Source: Candidatus Sumerlaeota bacterium
GTDB lineage: Bacteria; Sumerlaeota; T1SED10-198M
Length of the DNA: 12,075 nucleotides
Direction: 5' to 3'
NCBI GenBank assembly: GCA_003554345.1
Contig: PWGE01000188.1
Span: 1-12,075 of the forward strand
The notes under the pieces are model-generated. The model was given only the letters and a program-made list of their open reading frames with translations, had not been told where the DNA came from and did no database searches. Made by a program: the position numbers and the translations under genes. Shown piece after piece: positions 1 through 7,244 of the stretch (positions within the stretch are counted from its first letter, which is position 1; each line of letters begins with the position of its first letter).

Positions 1-785
1 TACCCGTGCGCTTCAAGTGCATCCAGATATTCTATGATTTCTTCTTCGGATTCAAAGGTTAAACGATCCCATACCCCTCTGAAATCTTCAGCAGGACTGA
101 CTGCTGTCAGATTAAAACCCTGCTCTATAAGGGTGTCGAGATAATCTAAATCATCCTGCAGGTCTTGATATTGGTCGTGATCCAGTAATTGCCGGGCTTC
201 TTCGATTTGCCATTCGATTTGTTCGTAGATACCATCCTGCAGGTACATATCTTCTTCCGAATACTCTTCTTCAAATGACTTGCGTATTTCCTTCATTTGA
301 GCAAACAAACTTTCCATTCCCCTCAAACGGGTTTCGGTGTTTGAGGTAAAGGAGAGCATTTTCTCATCCTCATCAAGTTCTGCTTTCATGCCCAGTTCAA
401 GGTTGTCAAGTATCCAGAGACGGGCTTCTTCATGACCGGAAATAATAAAGCCATCTTCAGGAATGAGATTATTATTATCCTGAATTCTGGTAATCATACT
501 GTTTTCCACGATAGCTTCTACGCCCCACTGGTTGGTGCCGGTTTTTTCTTTAGTTGCGTCAGGCGTATAAACGACCAATTCATCAACTCCTCTGCCTCCT
601 GGATACTCTTCTTCTTCAGGATTGAATGCGTCAAACTCTGTAGTAAAAGAGGTTTGAAAAGGGTCTTCTACTTCCATGACCTCCTCAAGGGGAGGGACAT
701 CTTCCTCAACATCCACTGTCGGGCGACAATGGAATAAGAAAAGGGTGCAGCCAAGCGCGAGGAAGGTAGTAAGAAATTGTTTCAT
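1..785 (-). CDS. Exported GHL10-like protein, N-terminal part (runs off left edge)
   Basis: This reading frame is open from an ATG at 785 to the window edge, giving about 261 residues. The start follows a GAGGAG Shine-Dalgarno site. The first 20 residues are a short basic-hydrophobic export signal with Cys13 (after ALG) and Cys20 (after LFH); either could be lipidated, but neither is a clean lipobox, so lipoprotein status is unsure. The next ~100 residues closely match the upstream neighbour: PGGRG, a TGTNxxGVEAI stretch and IPEDGFIISGH are shared almost residue for residue. An acidic helical stretch follows, then the beginning of a RGVWDRL segment, which is where the TIM-barrel domain begins in the paralogue. 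The catalytic part lies outside the window. It starts 24 bp after the stop of that paralogue, so the two probably form one operon. By homology to its neighbour it should be a secreted or surface glycosidase-like protein; the substrate is unknown. Confidence 0.85.
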   Translation of the reverse strand, partial: MKQFLTTFLALGCTLFLFHCRPTVDVEEDVPPLEEVMEVEDPFQTSFTTEFDAFNPEEEEYPGGRGVDELVVYTPDATKEKTGTNQWGVEAIVENSMITRIQDNNNLIPEDGFIISGHEEARLWILDNLELGMKAELDEDEKMLSFTSNTETRLRGMESLFAQMKEIRKSFEEEYSEEDMYLQDGIYEQIEWQIEEARQLLDHDQYQDLQDDLDYLDTLIEQGFNLTAVSPAEDFRGVWDRLTFESEEEIIEYLDALEAHG

Positions 786-809
786 GTGCATTTCTCCTCA
801 GTGATTGTT

Positions 810-2480
810 TTATTTATTGAACAGGGGAACCCGGGCAGGTTTGCGATGCATGCCTTTTTTGAAAACTTCCAGTTGTTCTGTGTCAGAGTGAGTCCAGTCA
901 AAAATGACAAAACCGGGGGAGCCGGCTCGTCGTGCCTGATGTACCTGACGCCAGATAGTATGTGGTTGCTGTCCCTGGAAAGTTCCCAGTCCTGCAATAA
1001 CAGGTATCTTTTCGTCAACTTCTCTGCGAATGCTTTTCATATCAGCAAAAACAGCCTCGCTCTGGAGGGTATAAATCATGGGAGTTAAAGCATCCACTGT
1101 TTGCGCCTGTCCCCATTGAGCCCAGTTCTGCTGTTTGGTCTGCCGGGCATCGTCCAGTGGGGTGGCTACTGCGGCGGTAATGAGCAGATCAGGATTGATT
1201 GCCTTCAGCTCCTCATGAACTTCCTGAACAAAATCATTGATCAGTTCTTCTTTCCACCGGTCAAAAATTTCCTGTTTCTCATCATCGCCGGGTTCGATAT
1301 CCATCTGATCAAAGCCGTGTTCTTCTTTGAATATCTCCCGCTCTTTCGGTGAAAAACCAACCTCATACTCTTCATCCTGGGTTGGCCACCTGATATAATC
1401 CAGGTTGATTCCTGCCAGGTCTGGATATCTTTCTGCTATTTCCCGATAATAAGAAAGAAGCATTTCCCGGACTTCTGGTATGGCCCATGAAAAATAATAG
1501 ACCTCGTATTCATCATGATAGGTGTGTTTCTGGCCGTCCCGTGTCTGTGTTATCCATTCTGAATGTTCTTGAACCAGCGGGGAATCTTCAAGCCCTACAT
1601 ATATGTTTTCTACCCAGGCATGAATCTCAATATTTCTTTTTTTCCCTTCTTCAATCAGTAATTCCATCGGATCCCAGTCCTCAAACTCTTCAAACTGCTT
1701 TATGTAATCGCTGGGAAAAATGCTTCTTCCCCAGTAAAATACTTCAGGAAAAAGGGCATTAAAACCGTGGGCTTCGATTTCATCAAGAAAGGCTATCATT
1801 TCTTCTTCATCAAATGGCTGGAGACGTTCCCATATACCTCTCATTTCTTCCTGTTCGCTGATCATGGTTAAAAACCAGCCTTCCTGTAAAGCATTATCTA
1901 CGTCTTCTATGGCATTCTTCAGATCATCATTATTTTCTTCAAGAAGATTGATTGCTTTTTCTATTTTGTCTTCTATGGCTCGATATTGTTGATTCTGACG
2001 ATGACGCTCTTGAAAAGTATAGTGTCCGGCATGTTCTTCGCGGAAGCTTTGCATCTCTTCGATATCCCTTTCCGCGCCTTCTAAAATGGTCCGGGAATCC
2101 TGGACTGCATAAAAGGTTTTATTTTCTTCATCTATATTTACCTTCATGCCTACCTGTAAGTTTCGGTTTATCCAGACGTCTGCTTCCCCATGTCCGGAAA
2201 TAACCATACCATCTTCGGGGATTACGTTATCATTTTCTCCTATGGAGTAAATGCGCTCATCTCTGATAATTGCTTCTACACCGTACTCATTGGTACCGGT
2301 TGTTTCACCGTACTCAGGCGTGTAAAGAATCATCTCGTTGGTCCCCCGACCTCCCGGAAATTCATTGGTGTCGGGATTAACAGCATCATATGTATAAGAA
2401 ACTTCACGATGAAAAGGGTCATCGTTGCCACTTACTGTCAGGGCAAGGATTACTAACAGGGTAAGTATAATGGTACGCAT
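810..2480 (-). CDS. Secreted family 10 glycosylhydrolase-like protein (GHL10/DUF187)
   Basis: This is a 556-residue protein with a cleavable-looking signal peptide (residues 1-18, no lipobox Cys). Three parts can be seen. Residues about 22-130 are a small beta-rich domain with IPEDGMVISGHGEA. Residues about 135-205 are an acidic, helix-prone, probably coiled-coil stretch. Residues about 212-545 are a GHL10-type TIM barrel: RGIWERL, FNALFPEVFYWG, IEIHAWVE (284-291), GINLDYIRWP (357-366), ITAAVATPLDD and DALTPMIYT (463-471), ending GFVIFDWT. GINLDYIRWP and the PMIY element are hallmarks of the YngK-like/DUF187 family, thought to act on extracellular glycans; the real substrate is not known. The protein is strongly acidic. 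The start is supported by AAAGGA 6 bp upstream and a near-consensus promoter. The helical insertion before the barrel is unusual for the family as I know it. Confidence 0.88.
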   Translation of the reverse strand: MRTIILTLLVILALTVSGNDDPFHREVSYTYDAVNPDTNEFPGGRGTNEMILYTPEYGETTGTNEYGVEAIIRDERIYSIGENDNVIPEDGMVISGHGEADVWINRNLQVGMKVNIDEENKTFYAVQDSRTILEGAERDIEEMQSFREEHAGHYTFQERHRQNQQYRAIEDKIEKAINLLEENNDDLKNAIEDVDNALQEGWFLTMISEQEEMRGIWERLQPFDEEEMIAFLDEIEAHGFNALFPEVFYWGRSIFPSDYIKQFEEFEDWDPMELLIEEGKKRNIEIHAWVENIYVGLEDSPLVQEHSEWITQTRDGQKHTYHDEYEVYYFSWAIPEVREMLLSYYREIAERYPDLAGINLDYIRWPTQDEEYEVGFSPKEREIFKEEHGFDQMDIEPGDDEKQEIFDRWKEELINDFVQEVHEELKAINPDLLITAAVATPLDDARQTKQQNWAQWGQAQTVDALTPMIYTLQSEAVFADMKSIRREVDEKIPVIAGLGTFQGQQPHTIWRQVHQARRAGSPGFVIFDWTHSDTEQLEVFKKGMHRKPARVPLFNK

Positions 2481-2512
2481 AAGATATCCTTTCTGGTTAG
2501 TTATGAATGAAT

Positions 2513-2541
2513 ATTATATAAAATAATTGCAGCGAAAGCAA
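2513..2541 (-). promoter_or_regulatory. Sigma70-type promoter for the GHL10 pair
   Basis: Read on the minus strand, TTGCTT (2536-2541) is followed by a 17-bp spacer and TATAAT (2513-2518). The -10 is a perfect consensus and the spacing is ideal. Transcription would begin near 2506, leaving a leader of about 25 nt before the ATG at 2480. Confidence 0.7.
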
Positions 2542-2588
2542 CCCTTGAAACATTTTAAAGCTTCATTATTAAGCTCTTGCTTTCTGTA

Positions 2589-2616
2589 TTGTAATTAAAT
2601 GTGCTTTTGCTAATAT
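2589..2616 (+). promoter_or_regulatory. Possible promoter for the aldo/keto reductase gene
   Basis: TTGTAA (2589-2594), a 16-bp spacer and TAATAT (2611-2616) lie about 50 bp upstream of the ATG at 2665. The match is partial in both boxes and the region is AT-rich, so this is only a candidate. It is divergent from the GHL10 promoter, with about 50 bp between the two -35 boxes. Confidence 0.35.
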
Positions 2617-2664
2617 GTAATTATCACACAAAAAAACAAATAAGTTTTAAGGAGGTTAGTTATA

Positions 2665-3639
2665 ATGAAGAAGAGAAAATTGGGCTGGACTGATTTGGAG
2701 TTATCCGTTGTCGGCCTTGGTTGCTGGAGTTTTGGTGGTGGTGAATGGAAATTTGGCTGGGGTCCACAGGATGATGAACTATCCATCCAGACTGTTTATA
2801 AAGCCCTGGATTCCGGAATCAACTGGATTGATACTGCCCCTGTGTATGGTCTTGGGCATTCTGAAAAGGTGGTTGGAAAAGCTCTGAAAGGCATGAAAGA
2901 GAAACCTATTATTGCTACCAAATGCAGTCGTCGCTGGACTGAAGACGGTGAAATTTATGGATCGCTGAAAAGTGATAGCATTCGATGGGAAGTAGAACAG
3001 AGCTTACAACGTCTTGGTGTTGAAGTTATCGATCTTTATCAGGTGCATAACAGTGACCCCGATGAGGATATTGAAGAGGGATGGGAAACGATTCAGGAAC
3101 TTATTAAAGAAGGAAAGATTCGTTATGCCGGTGTTTCTAATTTCAATGTGGAGCAAATGGAGCGCTGTCAGAATATACACCGCATTGCTTCTGATCAGCC
3201 TTTGTATAATATGTTGCAAAATGGTATAGAAAAAGATATTATTCCCTATGCCGGCCAGAAGAATATGGGGCTGGTGGTTTACAGTCCTCTGTGCAAGGGG
3301 ATGTTGACAGGTAAGGTTACCAGGGAATGGATAGAGTCTCTACCCGATGGTGACCACAGAAAAGTTGCTGATCCTGTTTTCACCTCGCCTCATCTTGATA
3401 AAATACTTTCCTTTGTTGACAGGTTGCAGAAAATATCCGACGAATTGAATATTACCACGGCACAACTGGCGGTTGCCTGGACATTACGAAAAGAAGAGGT
3501 TACTTCCGCCATAGTAGGGGCTAGAAAACCCGCCCAGGCAGAACAAAATGCCGGTGCCGGCAAGGTAGAATTAACAGATGATGTGATAGAAAAAATTCAA
3601 TCATTGCGCCGGGAGTATGAAATAGACAAGATTCTTTAA
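2665..3639 (+). CDS. Aldo/keto reductase
   Basis: This 324-residue NAD(P)H-dependent oxidoreductase of the aldo/keto reductase superfamily would reduce aldehydes or ketones in the cytoplasm; the substrate cannot be told from sequence. The full catalytic tetrad is visible: Asp56 and Tyr61 in IDTAPVYGLGHSE, Lys86 in IIATKCS, and His128 in LYQVHNSD. Other family marks are GVSNF (156-160) after the central strands, VVYSPLCKGMLTGK (204-217), and the C-terminal cofactor-binding segment AIVGARKPAQ (282-291). Length is normal for the family. The ATG is preceded by a strong GGAGG at 2651-2655. mutY follows 50 bp downstream on the same strand, so the two may be cotranscribed, although no functional link is evident. 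Confidence 0.95.
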   Translation: MKKRKLGWTDLELSVVGLGCWSFGGGEWKFGWGPQDDELSIQTVYKALDSGINWIDTAPVYGLGHSEKVVGKALKGMKEKPIIATKCSRRWTEDGEIYGSLKSDSIRWEVEQSLQRLGVEVIDLYQVHNSDPDEDIEEGWETIQELIKEGKIRYAGVSNFNVEQMERCQNIHRIASDQPLYNMLQNGIEKDIIPYAGQKNMGLVVYSPLCKGMLTGKVTREWIESLPDGDHRKVADPVFTSPHLDKILSFVDRLQKISDELNITTAQLAVAWTLRKEEVTSAIVGARKPAQAEQNAGAGKVELTDDVIEKIQSLRREYEIDKIL

Positions 3640-3655
3640 GTGAGGTATCGTTGCA

Positions 3656-3703
3656 ATGAGAGGAACCATTTCCATGGCGGGACATACGGGTGAACGTTTT
3701 TAA
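3656..3703 (+). other. Possible 15-codon leader ORF overlapping the mutY start
   Basis: An ATG at 3656, with GAGG about 10 bp upstream, opens a 15-codon frame that ends at TAA 3701-3703, eleven bases past the mutY GTG. Such an overlap could couple translation into mutY, whose own ribosome site is weak. Nothing else supports it as a real peptide, and it may be chance. Confidence 0.15.
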
Positions 3704-4814
3704 AGAGCGACTTCTGCCATGGAAAAGGAGTTCCTCCACATTCCTTCGTTTCCTGTCTGACTGGTTTGCAAAAAATGCCCGTCCTTTTCCGTGGCGAAAA
3801 GATTATTCTCCCTATGCTGTCTGGATTTCTGAGATGATGCTTCAGCAGACCCAGGCTGATCGAGGGAGCGAGTATTTTACCGCCTGGATAAGACGCTTTC
3901 CGGATATTCATACCCTTTCCAGAGCCTCAGAACAAGAAGTTCTTCATCTATGGCAGGGACTGGGTTATTACAGGCGGGCTCGATATATTCTGCAAACAGC
4001 CCGTCTTCTCTGTAAAGAACACGATGGCAGGCTGCCGGCAAAAAGGGGGGCACTTCTTGCTCTACCCGGTATAGGTCCTTATACCGCACATGCTATTTTG
4101 AGTATTGCCTATAATCTTCCCTATTGTGTCATTGATGGGAATGTATTAAGAGTCTGGGCAAGACTTCTGGATATACCTTTTGTTGTTGACACCGTTCCTT
4201 TTAGGAAAGAACTGGAGCTTTTTCTTGAAGGAATAATGAAGGGAATAGAACCCCGACTATTTAATGAGGCGTTGATGGAACTGGGTGCCCTGATCTGCAC
4301 ACCGACTCAACCGTCATGTGGGGAATGTCCTGTTTCCGGTTTTTGTGAGAGTTACCGCAAAGGTACTGTTGCTATCAGGCCGGTTAAAAAAAAGAAAACT
4401 CCCCCGACCAGGCTTGCCTGTACCGCTTTTGTTGTTTCCCGGGAGGGACGATACCTTCTGCAACGTTTTCCACCGGGTGGCTTGTTTGCCAACATGTGGG
4501 GATTTCCGATTGTACAATATGAAAACAAACATCCTGATTTTGCATCAGCTGCGCAGGATTTTCAGGTGAAATACGCCATTCAAGTAAAGAGAAAAAAAAG
4601 GCTCACTTCTTTTGTGCATTCCTATACTCGCTATAAAATTCATTTGCATGCTTTGCTTACAGTACCCGTCGGTCAACTGAAAACATTGAGCAAAAATCAG
4701 CAGTGGTTGAGTCTTGAAGAAATACGGCAATTGCCCATGCCTTCAGCCCACCATCGTATATGGAAAACCCTGAAAGGTTCTGTTGATAAGCCTTGTTCAA
4801 CAAGGGTCACATAA
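3690..4814 (+). CDS. mutY: Adenine DNA glycosylase MutY
   Basis: This base-excision repair enzyme removes adenine mispaired with 8-oxoguanine. The 374-residue protein begins at GTG; an in-frame stop at 3657 rules out a much longer form, and GGCGGG just upstream is a weak ribosome site. Visible features are DWFAKNARPFPWR (24-36), catalytic Glu48 in EMMLQQTQ, the helix-hairpin-helix LPGIGPYTA (125-133), and catalytic Asp149 in VIDGNV. The iron-sulfur cluster is ligated by Cys203, Cys210, Cys213 and Cys219 with the exact C-x6-C-x2-C-x5-C spacing. A C-terminal NUDIX-like 8-oxoG recognition domain runs from about 240 to 362. In that domain the usual Phe-Ser-His loop reads Tyr-Thr-Arg (312-314), a possible change in 8-oxoG reading. 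Its end lies 12 bp from the convergent YfhO gene. Confidence 0.95.
   Translation: MNVFKERLLPWKRSSSTFLRFLSDWFAKNARPFPWRKDYSPYAVWISEMMLQQTQADRGSEYFTAWIRRFPDIHTLSRASEQEVLHLWQGLGYYRRARYILQTARLLCKEHDGRLPAKRGALLALPGIGPYTAHAILSIAYNLPYCVIDGNVLRVWARLLDIPFVVDTVPFRKELELFLEGIMKGIEPRLFNEALMELGALICTPTQPSCGECPVSGFCESYRKGTVAIRPVKKKKTPPTRLACTAFVVSREGRYLLQRFPPGGLFANMWGFPIVQYENKHPDFASAAQDFQVKYAIQVKRKKRLTSFVHSYTRYKIHLHALLTVPVGQLKTLSKNQQWLSLEEIRQLPMPSAHHRIWKTLKGSVDKPCSTRVT
4791..4805. repeat. Perfect 15-bp palindrome at the 3' end of mutY
   Basis: CCTTGTTCAACAAGG is a perfect inverted repeat that would form a 5-7 bp hairpin just before the mutY stop and between the convergent genes. No T-run follows on either strand, so it is not a standard intrinsic terminator. 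Confidence 0.4.
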
Positions 4815-4826
4815 GCACAGCCAGGA

Positions 4827-7244
4827 TTATTCTGAGGTATTAGCACCGATAGGACCGCGAAAGGATTTCTTTCTCAGATATATAAACTTGCCGAGGGTTG
4901 TTCCTGCAAAGAACACCAGGAATATGGCAAAAAGTATGAATGCCACCTGTTGATCTATGGGAAGAAATACCACTTCAAACTCATGATTTCCTTCGGGAAT
5001 ATAAAAACCATTAAAGGCGTAATTTGTTCTGACCGTTTGTTGTTTCTCTCCGTTGAGTTTGAGAATCCAGGAAGGATGGTAGCTTTCGCTGAGCATCAAA
5101 ACCCCGTCTTGCGGTGCTTCAATTGTTCCTGAGATGCGGGATTCATTCTGGCGGATGTAATCTACGGAAAAAGCCTCATATTCAGAGCCGGTGTTTTCCT
5201 CGGAAAAGGAGGGATCGGAGTCTTCAATAATGGCGGTTTGAGTGAAAAAGTCAGGCTCCTGTTCCTGGAGAAATATTTCCTGAATCGCCTCTTCATTATC
5301 GTAAGTTTGCCAGTTGGGATAAAATCGCAGGTAAAAATCTTCTTCCCTCTGTGATTGATACATGAGGAGACGGGGAGATTGTTTTGCCAGTTCGTAGGAG
5401 TCCACTTCCAGTGATTGAGTGGATAGTAAGAAATCCACATTGAGCAAAGGAAGGAGTTCCGGACGATCGATGTTCCTGATTTCCAGGAAGGCGCCGGGAA
5501 AGTGGTGTGGTGGAAATCCTCCGAGGATATTCATGAATTCGACATAGTATTTCAGATTGAGCGGATCATAGCCCCGGGCATCTCTCAGGCGATGCATCAT
5601 CAGGCGATTGGGATAAACTTCCGGCAGATGGTCGCGAAGATACCATGCATATACGTCATCTGTCGCAAGAATGCGACCTGTCTCAGCGTTCTTTTCCAGG
5701 TACTGGATCTCTTCTGATTGTCGATAATAAAATTCTTCTAGTTTTTCTTTCTCGTTAACGGGAACCATTCGTTTGCCAAAATTCCCCAGATCGACCACCA
5801 GAAGAAAAAATAACAGGGGAATGACGAGATATTTTTTTGCCGGTACCCTGACAATGGCAAGCAGGGAAAAAGAAAAAATAAAAATAAGGACGCGGAGCAG
5901 GATATCTGTTCTCCCGATTTGAAAGAGAAGTTCTGCCATTCGGGAAGGTATTTCTGGAGCCGGAAATAGAATGGTCACCAGCAACGGGTAGATATATATG
6001 AGATAAAAACCTATACCTGCCAGGCTTGCGCACACGATGAAAAAATTCTTGCCTGGCAGACGTACTTTCATGTGGGACAGTCGGTCAACATAGAGGCTCA
6101 CAATAATACTCAGGGCTACCGTGGCAGGAAAGATGTAACGTCCCGGTACTCTGAAGTCAGAAAAGACAGGAATAAAGCGATAAACCAGGTAGAAGAGAGG
6201 GGAGTTCTCTCCCAGTGCCATGATCATGCTCAACAAGAACAGAACACAGGCAAACCCAAAAAGTCTGGTATATTTTCCATACCATTTATAAGCTCCTACA
6301 GCCGCCCCTAATAAAACCAGAGTCGGTATTCCCCAGTATGCTGTTATTTCCCAGTATCCTTCAGTGCCTCCCCAGTAGATGGCTTTTTCAGCTGGAAAGG
6401 CGTAGAAAAAGGGAAAAATGGAAAGGATAAAATAGCGGGGCAGCCAGGAGCAGTCGACAGCATATTCCCAGGCGATACCCTGGGCTCGTTCAAAGGAAAT
6501 TGCTGTGAAATGAAAAACAGGAAGAAGACTGATGACTGAAAGAAGAATACCGAAGATAAAAAAGCAAAGGGCGTCCAGAAATGCCCGGTATTTTTTTGTT
6601 TCCCAGAGAAGAAAAAGCAAATAAAAACCTGCTACAGTCAGGCTGTAAAGGGCAATTTGTGGTGCTCCTGCCTGGAGGGTGAGATACACAAAAAAGGTTA
6701 AGAGAAAGCTGTAGCGTACCGACCTGAGGAAAAAAAGGCGGTTCAATGACCATAAAATCCACCCTGTCCAGGCGCCTGCCAGTATGAAAAGCATGATACC
6801 CGGTAACAGATGACTGACAAAAAAAGAAGAAAAAGTGAAAATAAACGCCCCGAAATGAACAGCGGAAAAGGTTAGTTTCAGGGCGCGCAGAAAGAAGAAC
6901 ATGCCTGTGAAAGCCAGCAGAAAGTGAATCATGGTGATCAGAGAAAAACCCCACGCCAGGTCTATCATCAGGAGGTAATTAAAAGGATAAAAGATGCCTA
7001 TCTGACTGTCTCCGTAAAAAGGACGTCCTGCAAAAATATAAGGATTCCAGGCAGGGTAGATTCCCTCTTCCAGGCTGGAAAAGAGAAAATCTTTGTATGG
7101 CAGGTACTGGTTGACCATATCCAGCCCTTCCATGAAGTAATGAGGTGAAAAAAGATACCAGAAGAGATAAAGAAAAAAGAGTCCTTCCAGCAGGAAATAA
7201 AATGTCTGTGATTGAAGTATTGTGCGCAGTTTATCCTTTAACAT
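4827..7244 (-). CDS. YfhO-family multi-spanning membrane protein
   Basis: From the ATG at 7244 this is an 805-residue integral membrane protein. The N-terminal family signature is complete: DMVNQYLPYKDF (42-53) and WNPYIFAGRPFYGDSQ (66-81) followed by FYPFN. About a dozen hydrophobic segments lie between residues 13 and 487, and FRVPGRY (364-370) is another family mark. A large extracytoplasmic region (about 490-765) ends in a beta-rich SYHPSWILKLNG segment, then one last membrane helix (766-786) and a basic tail. YfhO proteins are GT-C-like; Bacillus and Listeria relatives are needed for glycosylation of teichoic acids, so a role in adding sugars to an envelope polymer is likely, but the acceptor here is unknown. 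An in-frame ATG at 7307 was not chosen, because AAGAGGT sits at the right distance from 7244. This start overlaps the upstream gene by 14 bp, which implies translational coupling. Confidence 0.88.
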   Translation of the reverse strand: MLKDKLRTILQSQTFYFLLEGLFFLYLFWYLFSPHYFMEGLDMVNQYLPYKDFLFSSLEEGIYPAWNPYIFAGRPFYGDSQIGIFYPFNYLLMIDLAWGFSLITMIHFLLAFTGMFFFLRALKLTFSAVHFGAFIFTFSSFFVSHLLPGIMLFILAGAWTGWILWSLNRLFFLRSVRYSFLLTFFVYLTLQAGAPQIALYSLTVAGFYLLFLLWETKKYRAFLDALCFFIFGILLSVISLLPVFHFTAISFERAQGIAWEYAVDCSWLPRYFILSIFPFFYAFPAEKAIYWGGTEGYWEITAYWGIPTLVLLGAAVGAYKWYGKYTRLFGFACVLFLLSMIMALGENSPLFYLVYRFIPVFSDFRVPGRYIFPATVALSIIVSLYVDRLSHMKVRLPGKNFFIVCASLAGIGFYLIYIYPLLVTILFPAPEIPSRMAELLFQIGRTDILLRVLIFIFSFSLLAIVRVPAKKYLVIPLLFFLLVVDLGNFGKRMVPVNEKEKLEEFYYRQSEEIQYLEKNAETGRILATDDVYAWYLRDHLPEVYPNRLMMHRLRDARGYDPLNLKYYVEFMNILGGFPPHHFPGAFLEIRNIDRPELLPLLNVDFLLSTQSLEVDSYELAKQSPRLLMYQSQREEDFYLRFYPNWQTYDNEEAIQEIFLQEQEPDFFTQTAIIEDSDPSFSEENTGSEYEAFSVDYIRQNESRISGTIEAPQDGVLMLSESYHPSWILKLNGEKQQTVRTNYAFNGFYIPEGNHEFEVVFLPIDQQVAFILFAIFLVFFAGTTLGKFIYLRKKSFRGPIGANTSE

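Noticed and set aside
4791-4805. Palindrome as a bidirectional terminator between mutY and YfhO
   Set aside because: It is short and has no T-run on either strand; kept only as a repeat.
6490-6954. A 154-codon minus-strand open frame
   Set aside because: It lies wholly inside the YfhO gene in another frame and encodes a low-complexity, aromatic- and Ser-rich sequence with no ribosome site or family match.
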